Shown: positions 1 to 11,079, counted from the first letter of the stretch. The stretch: 64,000 nt of DNA from Prescottella equi (GCF_002094305.1 NZ_LWTX01000001.1:496001-560000), one strand, 5' to 3'. The notes: generated by a model from the sequence alone, not told the origin. Program-made: numbers and translations.

Positions 1-30
1 TCCTGGTGCGACGCTACTCCCGTGACCGGG

Positions 31-555
31 TCATTCGGCATTCGGCTCCGGCGCGTCCGTAGCTGCGGTCTCGTCCGACCGGGCTGCTTCGGCTTCGGCC
101 GCACGCTTGCGTGCCTCGGCCGCACGAGCGGCCGCGTACGGGTCGGTGACCCGCCCACCGCTCGCGGACGCCAACTGGGGCAGTCGGCCGAACGTCACGG
201 TCGGCAGCGACACCTCGGTGCCGTCCACGAGGTCGGCCCGGGCCCAGCCGCGTTTGGGGAAGCGGAAGCCCTTCACCTGATCCCACGATATGGACTGCGA
301 CGAGAAGGCTCGCCGCAGCTCGAGCCCGTCCGGCGTGACGGTGGTGCGCACCCGCAGCACCCAGGCGCCGATCAGGAAGGGGATCACCAACGTCCAGGCG
401 AACGCCGCCGGCCAACCCAGAACGGGGAAGCTGAGGCAGAACAGCAGGAAGATGCACGCAATCAGCGCGAGCGGCGAAATCCGGATGACCTGTCGGCTGT
501 CCGCGGGCGTATGGGATGATGGCTGTGGTGGCACGGGCTGCTGAGGAGATGACAC
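31..555 (-). CDS. cfp6: PH-domain membrane protein (CFP-6 family)
   Basis: A 174-residue protein with two adjacent membrane segments near the N-terminus (about residues 28-60) followed by a short bacterial PH-like domain with the stretch VTPDGLELRR, then an Ala/Glu/Arg-rich tail. It resembles the mycobacterial CFP-6 (Rv3004) family, which also sits divergently next to ilvB; its function is not known. An ATG exists at 585, but it overlaps the TAAGAT hexamer that looks like the -10 of this gene's promoter, so I chose the GTG at 555 downstream. The Pro-rich N-terminus and the charged tail look disordered. Family assignment is from sequence resemblance plus gene order. Confidence 0.75.
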   Translation of the reverse strand: MSSPQQPVPPQPSSHTPADSRQVIRISPLALIACIFLLFCLSFPVLGWPAAFAWTLVIPFLIGAWVLRVRTTVTPDGLELRRAFSSQSISWDQVKGFRFPKRGWARADLVDGTEVSLPTVTFGRLPQLASASGGRVTDPYAAARAAEARKRAAEAEAARSDETAATDAPEPNAE

Positions 556-583
556 CTCTACATCTTCGCACTGCAGCCGAGGC

Positions 584-614
584 ATCTTACATTCTGGGAC
601 AGCGCACTCACCAA
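584..614 (-). promoter_or_regulatory. Candidate promoter of cfp6
   Basis: On the minus strand TTGGTG (609-614) and TAAGAT (584-589) are separated by 19 bases, a plausible sigma-A type promoter. It is divergent from, and back to back with, the ilvB promoter. It implies transcription starting near 577 and argues for the internal GTG start of cfp6. Confidence 0.4.
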
Positions 615-616
615 AG

Positions 617-646
617 TTGACTGTCTACCATTGGCGCGCCTACCGT
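617..646 (+). promoter_or_regulatory. Promoter of the ilvB leader/ilvBNC operon
   Basis: TTGACT (617-622) and TACCGT (641-646) are spaced by 18 bases. This is the best-looking sigma-A promoter in the window. The GTG of the leader peptide begins 7 bases after the -10 hexamer, so the transcript should start at or next to that codon and be leaderless. Confidence 0.7.
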
Positions 647-653
647 CGAGCGC

Positions 654-701
654 GTGAAGCAGAATGAGTTGCTCGTAATCGGCCGGCGCGTCGTCGCCTG
701 A
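654..701 (+). CDS. ilvB leader peptide (attenuation)
   Basis: A 15-codon reading frame from GTG to TGA, reading [15 protein letters not shown]. It contains a run Leu-Leu-Val-Ile and then Val-Val, the three branched-chain amino acids made by the operon it precedes. There is no Shine-Dalgarno sequence; the start codon sits 7 bases behind a -10 hexamer, so translation is probably leaderless. The frame ends inside the 5' arm region of a leader hairpin and about 37 bases before an intrinsic terminator. Known biology: branched-chain leader peptides before ilvB have been proposed in Actinobacteria. Inference: ribosome stalling at the Leu/Val/Ile codons when charged tRNAs are scarce lets RNA polymerase read through into ilvB. 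Confidence 0.8.
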   Translation: MKQNELLVIGRRVVA

Positions 702-770
702 GCCGGTTGTTGCAACTCGCCAGATAACGACGCGCCACCCTCGTACAGCTGATGCTGACGAGGGTTTTTT
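685..770 (+). terminator. Transcription attenuator of ilvBNC
   Basis: Two abutting hairpins. The first pairs 685-694 with 727-736 (10 perfect base pairs) and overlaps the Val-Val end of the leader peptide. The second, 737-765, pairs CCCTCGT with ACGAGGG and CAGC with GCTG around a TGAT loop with one bulged A, and is followed by six T (765-770): a classical intrinsic terminator. An alternative pairing of 666-672 (the Leu codons) with 712-718 is also possible and could switch the fold. It lies between the leader peptide and ilvB, as expected for attenuation. Confidence 0.8.
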
Positions 771-819
771 GTTGCCCGGATCCAGAACCGCAGAGCCAGA
801 ATCGCAGAGGACTTCTCCA

Positions 820-2765
820 GTGAGCGCACCAACCGCACGGCCTCAACCCACGCCGCGCAAGTCGGGAGCTACCGGCCCGACCGCGGGAGACAGCAGGGCC
901 GCCGCCTCGCAGCCCGGTAACCGTCGTCAGGTCGCGCCCGAGCGCGTCACCGGCGCGCAGTCGGTGGTCCGCGCCCTCGAGGAGCTCGAGGTCGACACCG
1001 TGTTCGGTATCCCGGGTGGTGCCGTTCTGCCGGTGTACGACCCGCTCTTCGATTCGAAGAAGGTCCGCCACGTCCTGGTCCGCCACGAGCAGGGCGCAGG
1101 CCACGCCGCCACCGGTTACGCGCAGGCCACCGGCAAGGTCGGCGTCTGCATGGCGACCTCCGGTCCCGGCGCGACCAACCTGGTGACGCCGCTCGCCGAC
1201 GCACAGATGGACTCGGTTCCGGTCGTCGCGATCACCGGCCAGGTCGGTCGCGGGCTGATCGGCACGGACGCCTTCCAGGAAGCCGACATCTCCGGCATCA
1301 CCATGCCGATCACCAAGCACAACTTCCTCATCACCGACGGTGTCGACATCCCGCGGATCCTGGCGGAGGCGTTCTACCTCGCGTCGAGCGGTCGCCCGGG
1401 TGCGGTCCTCGTCGACATCCCGAAGGACATCCTGCAGGCGCAGACCACGTTCTCGTGGCCGCCGGAGATGCACCTGCCCGGCTACCGTCCGGTCACCAAG
1501 CCGCACGGCAAGCAGGTCCGCGAGGCAGCTCGGCTCATCGCCGACGCGAAGTCGCCGGTGCTGTACGTCGGTGGCGGTGTCATCAAGGCCGAGGCATCGG
1601 CCGAACTGCTCGAACTCGCTGAGCTGACGGGCATTCCGGTCGTCACGACGCTGATGGCGCGCGGCGCGTTCCCCGACAGCCACCAGCTCAACTGCGGCAT
1701 GCCCGGCATGCACGGCACCGTCGCGGCCGTCGCCGCGCTGCAGAAGAGCGACCTGCTGATCACGCTGGGCGCGCGCTTCGACGACCGCGTCACCGGCCAG
1801 CTGGACTCCTTCGCCCCCGACGCCAAGGTCATCCACGCGGACATCGACCCGGCGGAGATCGGCAAGAACCGCCACGCGGACGTCCCGATCGTGGGCGACT
1901 GCAAGGAGGTCATCGCCGAGCTGATCGAGGCGATCCGCGCCGACCAGGCGACGGGCACGTCCTTCGATCTCACCGAGTGGTGGGCGTACCTCGACGGCAT
2001 CCGTCGCACCTATCCGCTGGCGTACGACCGTCCCTCGGACGGTGCGCTGTCGCCCGAGTACGTGATCCAGGCCGTCGGCCGGCTCGCCGGTCCGGACGCC
2101 GTCTACTGCGCGGGAGTCGGTCAGCACCAGATGTGGGCGGCACAGTTCGTCAACTACGAGAAGCCGCGCACGTGGCTCAACTCCGGTGGCCTCGGCACGA
2201 TGGGCTACGCCGTCCCGGCCGCGATGGGCGCCAAGATGGGTCTGCCGGACCGCGAGGTCTGGGCCATCGACGGCGACGGCTGCTTCCAGATGACCAACCA
2301 GGAGCTCGCGACCTGTGCGGTCGAGGGTGTCCCGATCAAGGTCGCGCTCATCAACAACGGCAACCTGGGCATGGTCCGCCAGTGGCAGACGCTGTTCTAC
2401 GACGAGCGCTACTCCAACACGAACCTCGGCACGCACGGCGCCGTCCGCATCCCGGACTTCGTCAAGCTGGCGGAGGCGTTGGGCTGCGTCGGAATCCGCG
2501 TCGAGCGCGAGGAGGACGTCGAGGACGCCATCCGCACCGCTCAGTCGATCAACGACAAGCCCGTCGTCATCGACTTCATCGTCGGCAAGGACGCCCAGGT
2601 GTGGCCGATGGTCGCCGCCGGCACCAGCAACGACGAGATCATGGCCGCCCGCGGAATTCGTCCGCTGTTCGACGAGGACGAAGCTGCGGACGAGCCCGCA
2701 ACCATTCACGAGGCCATGGAACGCGAGCAGCGTGCCGGTGAGGCCGCTTCCGGAGAGGAACGTCA

Positions 2766-2769
<4 letters not shown>
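820..2769 (+). CDS. ilvB: Acetolactate synthase large subunit
   Basis: A 649-residue thiamine-diphosphate enzyme catalysing the first common step of valine, leucine and isoleucine synthesis (two pyruvate to acetolactate, or pyruvate plus 2-oxobutyrate to acetohydroxybutyrate). The N-terminal ThDP domain carries the catalytic Glu in [10 protein letters not shown] (about residue 90). The C-terminal domain carries the ThDP/Mg motif [11 protein letters not shown] near residue 485 and NNGNLGMV. I start at GTG 820, which has AGAGGA 8 bases upstream. The in-frame TTG at 769 lies inside the attenuator T-tract and is rejected. A Pro/Arg/Ala-rich extension of about 45 residues precedes the conserved core. 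It overlaps ilvN by four bases (GTGA), so the subunits are translationally coupled. Confidence 0.97.
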
Positions 2770-4347
<1,578 letters not shown>

Positions 4348-4360
4348 TCCACAGCCTCCG

Positions 4361-4406
4361 TCCGGCCCGGGGTCCGCGCGTACCGTCGCGCGGCCCCCGG
4401 GCCGGA
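4361..4406. terminator. Hairpin terminator after ilvC
   Basis: A 20-base-pair hairpin with one mismatch: TCCGGCCCGGGG pairs with CCCCGGGCCGGA and CCGCGCG with CGCGCGG around loop TACCGT. There is no T-tract. It sits 13 bases after the ilvC stop, as expected for the end of ilvBNC. The following bases to 4610 hold the serA leader; a weak TAAACT hexamer at 4507-4512 is the only -10 candidate I see. Confidence 0.65.
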
Positions 4407-4610
4407 GTCGTTTCCGGCTGTGGCGCGAATCTCCGAATTGCGCTCCGGCGGTGTCCACTATGTGGTAGCAGGTACCCGCCCTGCGGAATCGCGCCGCACT
4501 GCCAACTAAACTGATCACGACTGCGACCCGTGCGCGCCCGAAGCGGTGCCCGGCCGCGGACAATCGCTCGACCCGACACACCCAGACACCGAAACACAGG
4601 AGAGTTCCTC

Positions 4611-6203
4611 GTGAGCCAGAATGGCCGTCCCGTTGTCCTGATCGCCGACAAGCTCGCACAATCGACCGTCGATGCGCTCGGTGACGGTGTCGAGGTGCGC
4701 TGGGTCGACGGTCCGGACCGTCCCGCGCTGCTCGCGGCCGTGCCCGAGGCCGACGCCCTGCTCGTCCGCTCGGCCACGACGGTCGACGCCGAGGTCCTCG
4801 CCGCCGCCACGAAGCTGAAGATCGTCGGCCGCGCCGGCGTCGGCCTCGACAACGTCGACATCCCGGCTGCCACCGAGCGTGGCGTCATGGTCGTGAACGC
4901 CCCGACCTCCAACATCCATTCGGCCGCCGAGCACGCCGTCTCGCTGCTGCTGTCCACCGCGCGCCAGATCCCGGCTGCCGACCGCACGCTGCGTGAGAAG
5001 ACCTGGAAGCGTTCGAGCTTCAACGGCACCGAGATCCTCGGCAAGACCGTCGGCGTCGTCGGCCTGGGCCGCATCGGCCAGCTGTTCGCGCAGCGTCTCG
5101 CCGCCTTCGAGACCGACATCATCGCGTACGACCCGTACCTGCCCGCCGCTCGCGCCGCGCAGCTGGGCATCGAGCTGGTCGACATCGACGAGCTCGTCGA
5201 GCGCGCCGACTTCATCTCGGTGCACCTGCCCAAGACCAAGGAGACCGCGGGTCTGCTCAACGCCGAGCGTCTGGCCAAGGCCAAGGACGGCGTCATCATC
5301 GTCAACGCCGCTCGCGGTGGCCTGATCGACGAGGACGCGCTGTACGACGCGCTCGTGAACGGCAAGGTCCGCGCCGCCGGACTCGACGTCTTCGAAACCG
5401 AGCCGTGCACCGACTCCAAGCTGTTCGACCTCGACAACGTCGTCGTCACCCCCCACCTCGGTGCGTCCACCTCGGAGGCCCAGGATCGCGCCGGTACCGA
5501 CGTCGCGAAGAGCGTCCTGCTGGCCCTGGCCGGCGAGTTCGTGCCGGACGCCGTCAACGTCTCCGGCGGCCCGGTCGGCGAAGAGGTCGCCCCGTGGCTC
5601 GAGCTGGTCCGCAAGCTGGGCCTGCTCGCCGGCACGCTGTCGCCCGAGGCCGTCCAGAACGTCCAGGTCGTCGCGAGCGGGGAGCTGTCGGCCGAGAACG
5701 TCGACATCCTGGGTCTGGCCGCACTGCGTGGCCTGTTCTCGGCGAGCAGCGACGAGGCCGTCACGTTCGTCAACGCACCGCAGCTCGCCGAGCAGCGCGG
5801 CGTGAGCGTCGAGGTCGAGAAGCACAGCGAGGCACAGACGCACCGCAGCGCGGTCGAGGTTCGCGCGGTTGCCGCGGACGGCACCGTCACCACCGTCGCG
5901 GGCGCGCTGACCGGCCTGCAGCAGGTCGAGAAGATCGTCAACATCAACGGCCGCAGCTTCGACCTGCGCGCCGAGGGCCACAACATCGTCGTCCACTACA
6001 CGGACCGCCCGGGCGTTCTCGGTGTCCTGGGCACCGTGCTGGGCACCGCCGGTATCGACATCCAGGCCGCCGCGCTGAGCCAGGACGCCGAGGGCGAGGG
6101 CGCCACCGTCATCCTGCGCGTCGACCGTGTCGTCGGTGACGCCGAGGTCGCCCAGATCGTGGAGCAGCTCGACGCCCGCGTCGCGCAGGTCGACCTGTCC
6201 TGA
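4611..6203 (+). CDS. serA: D-3-phosphoglycerate dehydrogenase
   Basis: A 530-residue long-type PGDH, oxidising 3-phosphoglycerate to phosphohydroxypyruvate in serine synthesis. The NAD-binding Rossmann motif VGLGRIGQLFAQ is near residue 152. The catalytic region NAARGGLIDEDAL and the His in VTPHLGAST are present. It is followed by an intervening (ASB-type) domain and a C-terminal ACT domain (YTDRPGVLGVLGTVLGTAGI, about 455-530), the arrangement of mycobacterial SerA. Start GTG 4611 follows CAGGAGAG with good spacing. It is a single gene between two strong hairpins and so probably its own transcription unit. Confidence 0.96.
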   Translation: MSQNGRPVVLIADKLAQSTVDALGDGVEVRWVDGPDRPALLAAVPEADALLVRSATTVDAEVLAAATKLKIVGRAGVGLDNVDIPAATERGVMVVNAPTSNIHSAAEHAVSLLLSTARQIPAADRTLREKTWKRSSFNGTEILGKTVGVVGLGRIGQLFAQRLAAFETDIIAYDPYLPAARAAQLGIELVDIDELVERADFISVHLPKTKETAGLLNAERLAKAKDGVIIVNAARGGLIDEDALYDALVNGKVRAAGLDVFETEPCTDSKLFDLDNVVVTPHLGASTSEAQDRAGTDVAKSVLLALAGEFVPDAVNVSGGPVGEEVAPWLELVRKLGLLAGTLSPEAVQNVQVVASGELSAENVDILGLAALRGLFSASSDEAVTFVNAPQLAEQRGVSVEVEKHSEAQTHRSAVEVRAVAADGTVTTVAGALTGLQQVEKIVNINGRSFDLRAEGHNIVVHYTDRPGVLGVLGTVLGTAGIDIQAAALSQDAEGEGATVILRVDRVVGDAEVAQIVEQLDARVAQVDLS

Positions 6204-6220
6204 TCCTCCCCATCCCTCCC

Positions 6221-6257
6221 CGGTGGCCGTGACCGTCGACGACGGTCACGGCCACCG
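6221..6257. terminator. Hairpin terminator after serA
   Basis: Perfect 17-base-pair inverted repeat (arms 6221-6237 and 6241-6257, CGGTGGCCGTGACCGTC and its complement) with a 3-base loop, 17 bases after the serA stop. No T-tract follows. Confidence 0.7.
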
Positions 6258-6313
6258 GTGCAGCCGGGGTGTCTCACGCCACCGGCGGATCCAGTCGAAA
6301 GAGAGTGTGTCCC

Positions 6314-7327
6314 ATGAAGCTTGCGGTCATCCCCGGTGACGGCATCGGTGTCGAGGTCACGGCGGAAGCGCTGAAGGTGCTGCGGAAGCTGGTGCCGGAT
6401 GTGGAGACCACCGAGTTCGACCTCGGTGCCAAGCGCTACAACGAGACCGGCGATCTTCTGCCCGACGCCGAGCTCGACGCGATCCGTCAGCACGACGCGA
6501 TCCTGCTCGGCGCCATCGGCGACCCGCGGTTCGTCGCCCCGGGCATCCTCGAACGCGGCCTGCTGCTGAACATGCGCTTCCTGCTCGACCACCACGTGAA
6601 CCTGCGTCCGGCACGCACCTACCCGCAGTCGAGCTCGCCGCTGGCCGCGAACCCGGACATCGACTTCGTCGTCGTCCGTGAGGGCACCGAGGGCCCGTAC
6701 ACCGGTAACGGTGGTTCGATCCGCATCGGCACCCCGCACGAGGTCGCCACCGAGGTGTCGGTCAACACGTGGTTCGGCGCCGAACGCGTGGTCCGTGCCG
6801 CGTACGAGCTGGCGCAGAAGCGGCGGGGGCACCTGACGCTGATCCACAAGACCAACGTGCTCTCCAACGCCGGTCGCATCTGGACGCGCGCGATGGAGAC
6901 GGTCGGTGCCGAGTACCCCGACGTCGAGACGGCGTACTGCCACATCGACGCGGCGACCATCTACATGGTCACCGACCCGGCCCGCTTCGACGTGATCGTC
7001 ACCGACAACCTGTTCGGCGACATCATCACCGACCTCGCGGGCGCCGTCACCGGTGGTATCGGCCTTGCTGCGAGCGCCAACATCGATGCGTCCGGCACCA
7101 ACCCGTCGATGTTCGAGCCCGTCCACGGCTCGGCACCGGACATCGCCGGCCAGGGCATCGCCGACCCGACCGCGGCGATCCTGTCCGCGGCGATGCTGCT
7201 GCGTCACCTCGGCCGCGAGGACGACGCCGCGCGGATCGAGGCCGCGGTCGAGGCCGATCTGGCCTCGCGTGGTGACGGTCCGATCGTGACCACCGAGGTC
7301 GGCGACCGGATCGCCGCCGCCGTCTAG
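6314..7327 (+). CDS. leuB: 3-isopropylmalate dehydrogenase
   Basis: A 337-residue NAD-dependent beta-decarboxylating dehydrogenase, the third enzyme of the leucine branch. It opens with [19 protein letters not shown]. The substrate/metal motifs [14 protein letters not shown] and [14 protein letters not shown] are present, as is the NAD region [21 protein letters not shown] 6314 is preceded by AAAGAGA; an in-frame GTG at 6269 lies too close to the serA terminator and lacks homology-like sequence. LeuC and LeuD are encoded 6 kb downstream, so the leucine genes are split into two units here, as in mycobacteria. Confidence 0.96.
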   Translation: MKLAVIPGDGIGVEVTAEALKVLRKLVPDVETTEFDLGAKRYNETGDLLPDAELDAIRQHDAILLGAIGDPRFVAPGILERGLLLNMRFLLDHHVNLRPARTYPQSSSPLAANPDIDFVVVREGTEGPYTGNGGSIRIGTPHEVATEVSVNTWFGAERVVRAAYELAQKRRGHLTLIHKTNVLSNAGRIWTRAMETVGAEYPDVETAYCHIDAATIYMVTDPARFDVIVTDNLFGDIITDLAGAVTGGIGLAASANIDASGTNPSMFEPVHGSAPDIAGQGIADPTAAILSAAMLLRHLGREDDAARIEAAVEADLASRGDGPIVTTEVGDRIAAAV

Positions 7328-7348
7328 GCGCTCCCGCCACTCGAAAGA

Positions 7349-7383
7349 CGTGACCGCCGCCCGGGTTCCGGGCGGCGGTCACG
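7349..7383. terminator. Bidirectional terminator between leuB and MFS gene
   Basis: Perfect 16-base-pair inverted repeat (7349-7364 with 7368-7383) and 3-base GTT loop, lying between two convergent genes. It has no T-tract on either strand. Confidence 0.7.
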
Positions 7384-7401
7384 GTCGTTCCGGCGAGCGT
7401 T

Positions 7402-8604
7402 TCAGCGGCGTTCGGGGTGGTCGTGGGGCACCAGAGGCGCGGCGACGAGTGGGAACAGGGCCGCGACCGCGAACGTGACGGGAAAGCTCACCGCCGCGAC
7501 CAGAGCCCCGAAGACCGGCGGTACCAGCGACGCCGCGAGGTACTGGCTCGTGTTCTGGGCCCCCAGCGCACGGCCGCTCCAGTACGGTCCGGCGATCTCG
7601 GCGACGGCGGTGAACGCCAAACCGTTGTCCGCCACCGTGATCACCGACGCCACCACCAGCAGCGCCACGGACACGGGGGAGTCCAGCCAGTCCGTCAGGG
7701 CCAGCGCTCCCATGGACACAGCCGCCGCTACGGCCACCCAGCGCAACGGGCGCATCCGGCTACCGACACGATCGCTCAGTGCTCCGGCCGCGATCCGCCC
7801 TGCGGCGCCCAGCAATTGGGTGACGGTGATCAGCAGACCGGCCGACGCGGCGGACCAGTTCCGATCCGTCATCAACCACAGCAGCGCGAACGTCCACACC
7901 AGGTACTGGGGCACCACCAGCAGCACCGACACGCCGTGGATCCGCCACAGCACACCCGAGTTGCGGTACGGGTTGTCCAACAGGCCCGAACCCTGGGCGG
8001 CCGAACGCCCCGGCCGGGGCGGATCGACCACGAACAGGCAACCGACCGCGGCAACCGACGTCGCCGCCACGGGCAGGGCCAATGCCCAACCGACACCGTG
8101 CGATTGCGCGATTCCGGGCACCGTGAGCGCCGCGATCGCAACGCCGAGCGGCAGTGCCATCTGCCGGATCCCCATCGCGAATCCGCGTCGCTGTGGCGGG
8201 AACCATCCCACCACGACCCGGCCGCTGGCCGCGTTGGCGCTCGACGCGGCCATGCCTCCGATCAGGAGGAAGACGCCGAGCATCGCGAACGACGAACTGA
8301 GCGCTGCGCCGGCGCTCGCCAGCGCGGTCGCCGCCATGCCGATCACCAGGACGCGGCGCTCGCCGACGCGGTCGACGACGGCGCCCCAGGCCATCAGGCT
8401 GAGGAGGAACCCGACAGTCGGCGCGGCCACGACCAGTCCGGCACGGGACAGCTCCATGCCGTGGGTGTCGTGCAGCGTGGGCAACAGGAACGCGGGCGCG
8501 TTCGAGAACACGGCGCCCGCGGCCTGCGCAAGCACACCGAGTGCCAGCATGGCCCAGCGTTTCGCCGCACTTACCCGAAACTCCTCGCCTACCTGTGCGC
8601 TCAT
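7402..8604 (-). CDS. Major facilitator superfamily transporter
   Basis: A 400-residue integral membrane protein with about twelve hydrophobic segments and an Arg-rich loop between the halves. The conserved MFS loop 2-3 motif appears as GAVVDRVGERR (about residues 73-83), with a second copy in the C-half, GALSDRVGSRMRP. It is a drug/metabolite proton-antiporter-like family member; the substrate cannot be read from sequence. Position between leuB and the FAH gene on the opposite strand matches M. tuberculosis Rv2994. ATG 8604 has GGGACGG about 5 bases upstream on the minus strand, and TATACT lies 11 bases from the start. The divergent spacer to the FAH gene (8605-8731) is unusually AT-rich at 8616-8655. 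Confidence 0.88.
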   Translation of the reverse strand: MSAQVGEEFRVSAAKRWAMLALGVLAQAAGAVFSNAPAFLLPTLHDTHGMELSRAGLVVAAPTVGFLLSLMAWGAVVDRVGERRVLVIGMAATALASAGAALSSSFAMLGVFLLIGGMAASSANAASGRVVVGWFPPQRRGFAMGIRQMALPLGVAIAALTVPGIAQSHGVGWALALPVAATSVAAVGCLFVVDPPRPGRSAAQGSGLLDNPYRNSGVLWRIHGVSVLLVVPQYLVWTFALLWLMTDRNWSAASAGLLITVTQLLGAAGRIAAGALSDRVGSRMRPLRWVAVAAAVSMGALALTDWLDSPVSVALLVVASVITVADNGLAFTAVAEIAGPYWSGRALGAQNTSQYLAASLVPPVFGALVAAVSFPVTFAVAALFPLVAAPLVPHDHPERR

Positions 8605-8718
8605 GATTCCGTCCCAGTATATGAAATGAATGTCCTAGAATATGGATATGCGTCGAAGTCTAGACCCTTCGCGATCGACCGTGCGACGGGTATGGCCGAG
8701 CGCAGTCGTGTGACTCGA

Positions 8719-8724
8719 TAGACT
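8719..8724 (+). promoter_or_regulatory. -10 element of FAH-fold gene (leaderless)
   Basis: TAGACT ends 7 bases before the ATG at 8732, and no Shine-Dalgarno sequence is present. This predicts a transcript starting at the start codon. Confidence 0.45.
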
Positions 8725-8731
8725 CGGGCAC

Positions 8732-9505
8732 ATGCGCCTTGGTCGAATTGCCAGTCCCGATGGAGTTGCCTTCGTGTCGATCGAAGGGGAGGGCGACGCG
8801 CAGACCGCGAAGGAGATCGCCGAACATCCCTTCGGCACACCGACTTTCACCGGCCGCAGCTGGCCGCTCGCGGACGTTCGCCTGCTCGCCCCGATCCTGG
8901 CCAGCAAGGTGATCTGCGTCGGCAAGAACTATGCCGCGCACGCTGCGGAGATGGGCGGCGAGGCGCCCGAGGATCCGGTCATCTTCATCAAGCCCAACAC
9001 CTCGATCGCGGGTCCGGGCGCTCCCATCATGCTGCCGCCGTCGTCGAACGAGGTGCACTACGAGGGCGAACTCGCGGTCGTCATCGGCCGACCCTGCAAG
9101 GACGTACCCGCGGCCAAGGCGCTCGACGTCGTGCTCGGGTACACGGTCGCGAACGACGTCACGGCGCGCGACCAGCAGCGGCACGACGGCCAGTGGACCC
9201 GCGCGAAGGGGTACGACACGTTCTGCCCGCTGGGTCCGTGGATCGAGACGAATGTGGATGTCTCGGACGTCGAGATCACGACCGAGGTGGACGGCGAGAT
9301 CAAGCAGCGCAGTCGCACTTCGCTTCTGCTGCACGACATTCCGAAGATCATCGAGTGGGTGTCCGCCGTCATGACCCTGCTTCCCGGTGACGTGATCCTC
9401 ACGGGAACGCCCGAGGGTGTGGGGCCGATCGTCGACGGTCAGAGTGTGAGCGTGACGGTCGAGGGGATCGGCACGCTGACCAATCCGGTTGCTGCCAAGC
9501 GCTGA
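8732..9505 (+). CDS. Fumarylacetoacetate hydrolase-fold enzyme
   Basis: A 257-residue FAH-superfamily protein. These metal-dependent enzymes hydrolyse or decarboxylate acylpyruvate-type diacids (5-carboxymethyl-2-oxo-hex-3-ene-dioate decarboxylase/isomerase, acylpyruvase, oxaloacetate decarboxylase). The N-terminal cap (about 1-55) precedes the catalytic barrel with GKNYAAHAAEMGG and HYEGELAVVIG, whose Glu residues are the metal ligands. ANDVTARDQQ and the C-terminal GDVILTGTPEGVGP follow. The in vivo substrate cannot be told. It corresponds in position to Rv2993c, upstream of gltX. No Shine-Dalgarno sequence; probably leaderless. Confidence 0.9.
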   Translation: MRLGRIASPDGVAFVSIEGEGDAQTAKEIAEHPFGTPTFTGRSWPLADVRLLAPILASKVICVGKNYAAHAAEMGGEAPEDPVIFIKPNTSIAGPGAPIMLPPSSNEVHYEGELAVVIGRPCKDVPAAKALDVVLGYTVANDVTARDQQRHDGQWTRAKGYDTFCPLGPWIETNVDVSDVEITTEVDGEIKQRSRTSLLLHDIPKIIEWVSAVMTLLPGDVILTGTPEGVGPIVDGQSVSVTVEGIGTLTNPVAAKR

Positions 9506-9605
9506 TCGGATACCGCTCCGGGTGGCTGCGGACTAGCCTGTAGGGGTCCGTTCCCGTAGCTGACCACGCCTAGCAGCGTCTAGCAGTGTCGACCCGAAGT
9601 GAGCC

Positions 9606-11078
9606 ATGACCACCAGCGAAGTACGCGTCCGTTTCTGTCCGTCACCCACCGGCACCCCGCACGTCGGGCTCGTCCGCACCGCCCTGTTCAACTGGGCGTT
9701 CGCGCGTCACCACGGTGGCACGTTCGTGTTCCGTATCGAGGACACCGACGCTGCCCGTGACACGGAGGAGTCGTACCAGGCGATCCTGGATGCGCTGCGG
9801 TGGCTGGGGCTGAGCTGGGACGAGGGTCCGGAGGTGGGCGGCCCGTACGAGCCGTACCGGCAGTCGCAGCGACGCGATCTGCACCTCGACGTGGTACGCC
9901 GTCTGGTCGAGGCGGGGGAGGCGTACGAGTCGTTCTCGACTCCCGACGAGGTCGAGGCGCGGCACAAGGCGGCCGGCCGCGACCCCAAGCTGGGCTACGA
10001 CAACTTCGATCGGGACCTGACGCCCGAGCAGGTCCAGGCGTACCTGGACGAGGGACGCAAGCCCGTCGTGCGGCTGCGGATGCCCGACCACGACCTGACG
10101 TGGAACGACCTGGTGCGCGGGGAGACGACCTTCAAGGCCGGTACGGTGCCGGACTTCGCGCTCACCCGCGGCAACGGCATTCCGCTGTACACGCTCGTCA
10201 ACCCGGTCGACGACGCGCTGATGAAGATCACGCACGTGCTGCGGGGCGAGGATCTGCTCTCGTCCACGCCGCGTCAGCTCGCGCTGTACGAGGCGCTGGA
10301 GCGCATCGGTGTCGCCGATTTCACACCCGAGTTCGGTCACCTGCCGTTCGTCATGGGACAGGGCAACAAGAAGCTGTCCAAGCGTGATCCGGAGTCGAAC
10401 CTCTTCATCCACCGCGATCGCGGTTTCATCCCCGAAGGACTGCTCAACTACCTGGCACTGCTGGGCTGGAGCATCGCCGACGACCACGACGTCTTCTCCC
10501 TCGACGAGATGGTCGCCGCGTTCGACATCTCCAAGGTCAATTCCAATCCGGCCCGCTTCGACCAGAAGAAGGCCGACGCGATCAACGCGGAGCACATTCG
10601 TCTGCTCGAGCCGGCCGACTTCGCTGCCCGCCTGCGCGCGTATCTGACCACTCACGGGCACCCGGTCGACGCCCTCACCGCCGAGCAGTTCGACGTGGCG
10701 GCCGATCTCGTGCAGACCCGCATCGTCGTTCTGTCGGACGCGTGGGACCTGCTGAAGTTCCTGCTCGTCGACGACGCCGACTTCGCGATCGATCCGGCCG
10801 CCGCTGCGAAGAACCTGGGCGCCGACGCCGCGCCGGTGCTGGACGCCACGATCGAGGCGCTGGATGCGCTGCCGGAGTGGGCGACCGCGGATCTCGAGGA
10901 GACGCTCAAGGGCGCCCTGATCGACAAGCTCGAACTCAAGCCGCGTAAGGCTTTCGCTCCCGTGCGCGTGGCGCTCACCGGTTCGCACATCAGTCCGCCG
11001 CTGTACGAGTCGATGGAACTGCTCGGTCGCGAGAAGACCCTCGCCCGCCTGCGTTCGGCTCGGGCGCAGATCGCCTGA
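9606..11078 (+). CDS. gltX: Glutamyl-tRNA synthetase
   Basis: A 490-residue class I aminoacyl-tRNA synthetase. The HIGH-type motif appears as [20 protein letters not shown] near residue 14. The KMSKS-type motif appears as [10 protein letters not shown] near residue 255. The C-terminal helical anticodon-binding domain is of normal length. Known biology: actinobacteria lack GlnRS, so this enzyme normally charges both tRNA-Glu and tRNA-Gln, with GatCAB correcting the latter. That fits the tRNA-Gln and tRNA-Glu genes lying immediately downstream. GAAGTGAG 3-10 bases upstream supports ATG 9606. Confidence 0.96.
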   Translation: MTTSEVRVRFCPSPTGTPHVGLVRTALFNWAFARHHGGTFVFRIEDTDAARDTEESYQAILDALRWLGLSWDEGPEVGGPYEPYRQSQRRDLHLDVVRRLVEAGEAYESFSTPDEVEARHKAAGRDPKLGYDNFDRDLTPEQVQAYLDEGRKPVVRLRMPDHDLTWNDLVRGETTFKAGTVPDFALTRGNGIPLYTLVNPVDDALMKITHVLRGEDLLSSTPRQLALYEALERIGVADFTPEFGHLPFVMGQGNKKLSKRDPESNLFIHRDRGFIPEGLLNYLALLGWSIADDHDVFSLDEMVAAFDISKVNSNPARFDQKKADAINAEHIRLLEPADFAARLRAYLTTHGHPVDALTAEQFDVAADLVQTRIVVLSDAWDLLKFLLVDDADFAIDPAAAAKNLGADAAPVLDATIEALDALPEWATADLEETLKGALIDKLELKPRKAFAPVRVALTGSHISPPLYESMELLGREKTLARLRSARAQIA

Positions 11079-11079
11079 C

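Noticed and set aside
769-819. Upstream TTG start of ilvB at 769
   Set aside because: It lies inside the T-tract of the attenuator terminator; GTG 820 has a proper Shine-Dalgarno and starts after the terminator.
640-2709. Long minus-strand open frame antisense to ilvB (689 codons)
   Set aside because: It is the antisense shadow of a high-GC gene. Composition is Arg/Asp/Val-rich with no domain, and the ilvB frame on the other strand has all catalytic motifs. The same holds for long antisense frames under ilvC, serA, gltX, pyc, kdpABC and smc.
4407-4610. Possible riboswitch in the serA leader
   Set aside because: There are GC-rich partial pairings but no recognisable conserved riboswitch core and no terminator before serA; only a weak TAAACT -10 candidate is present.
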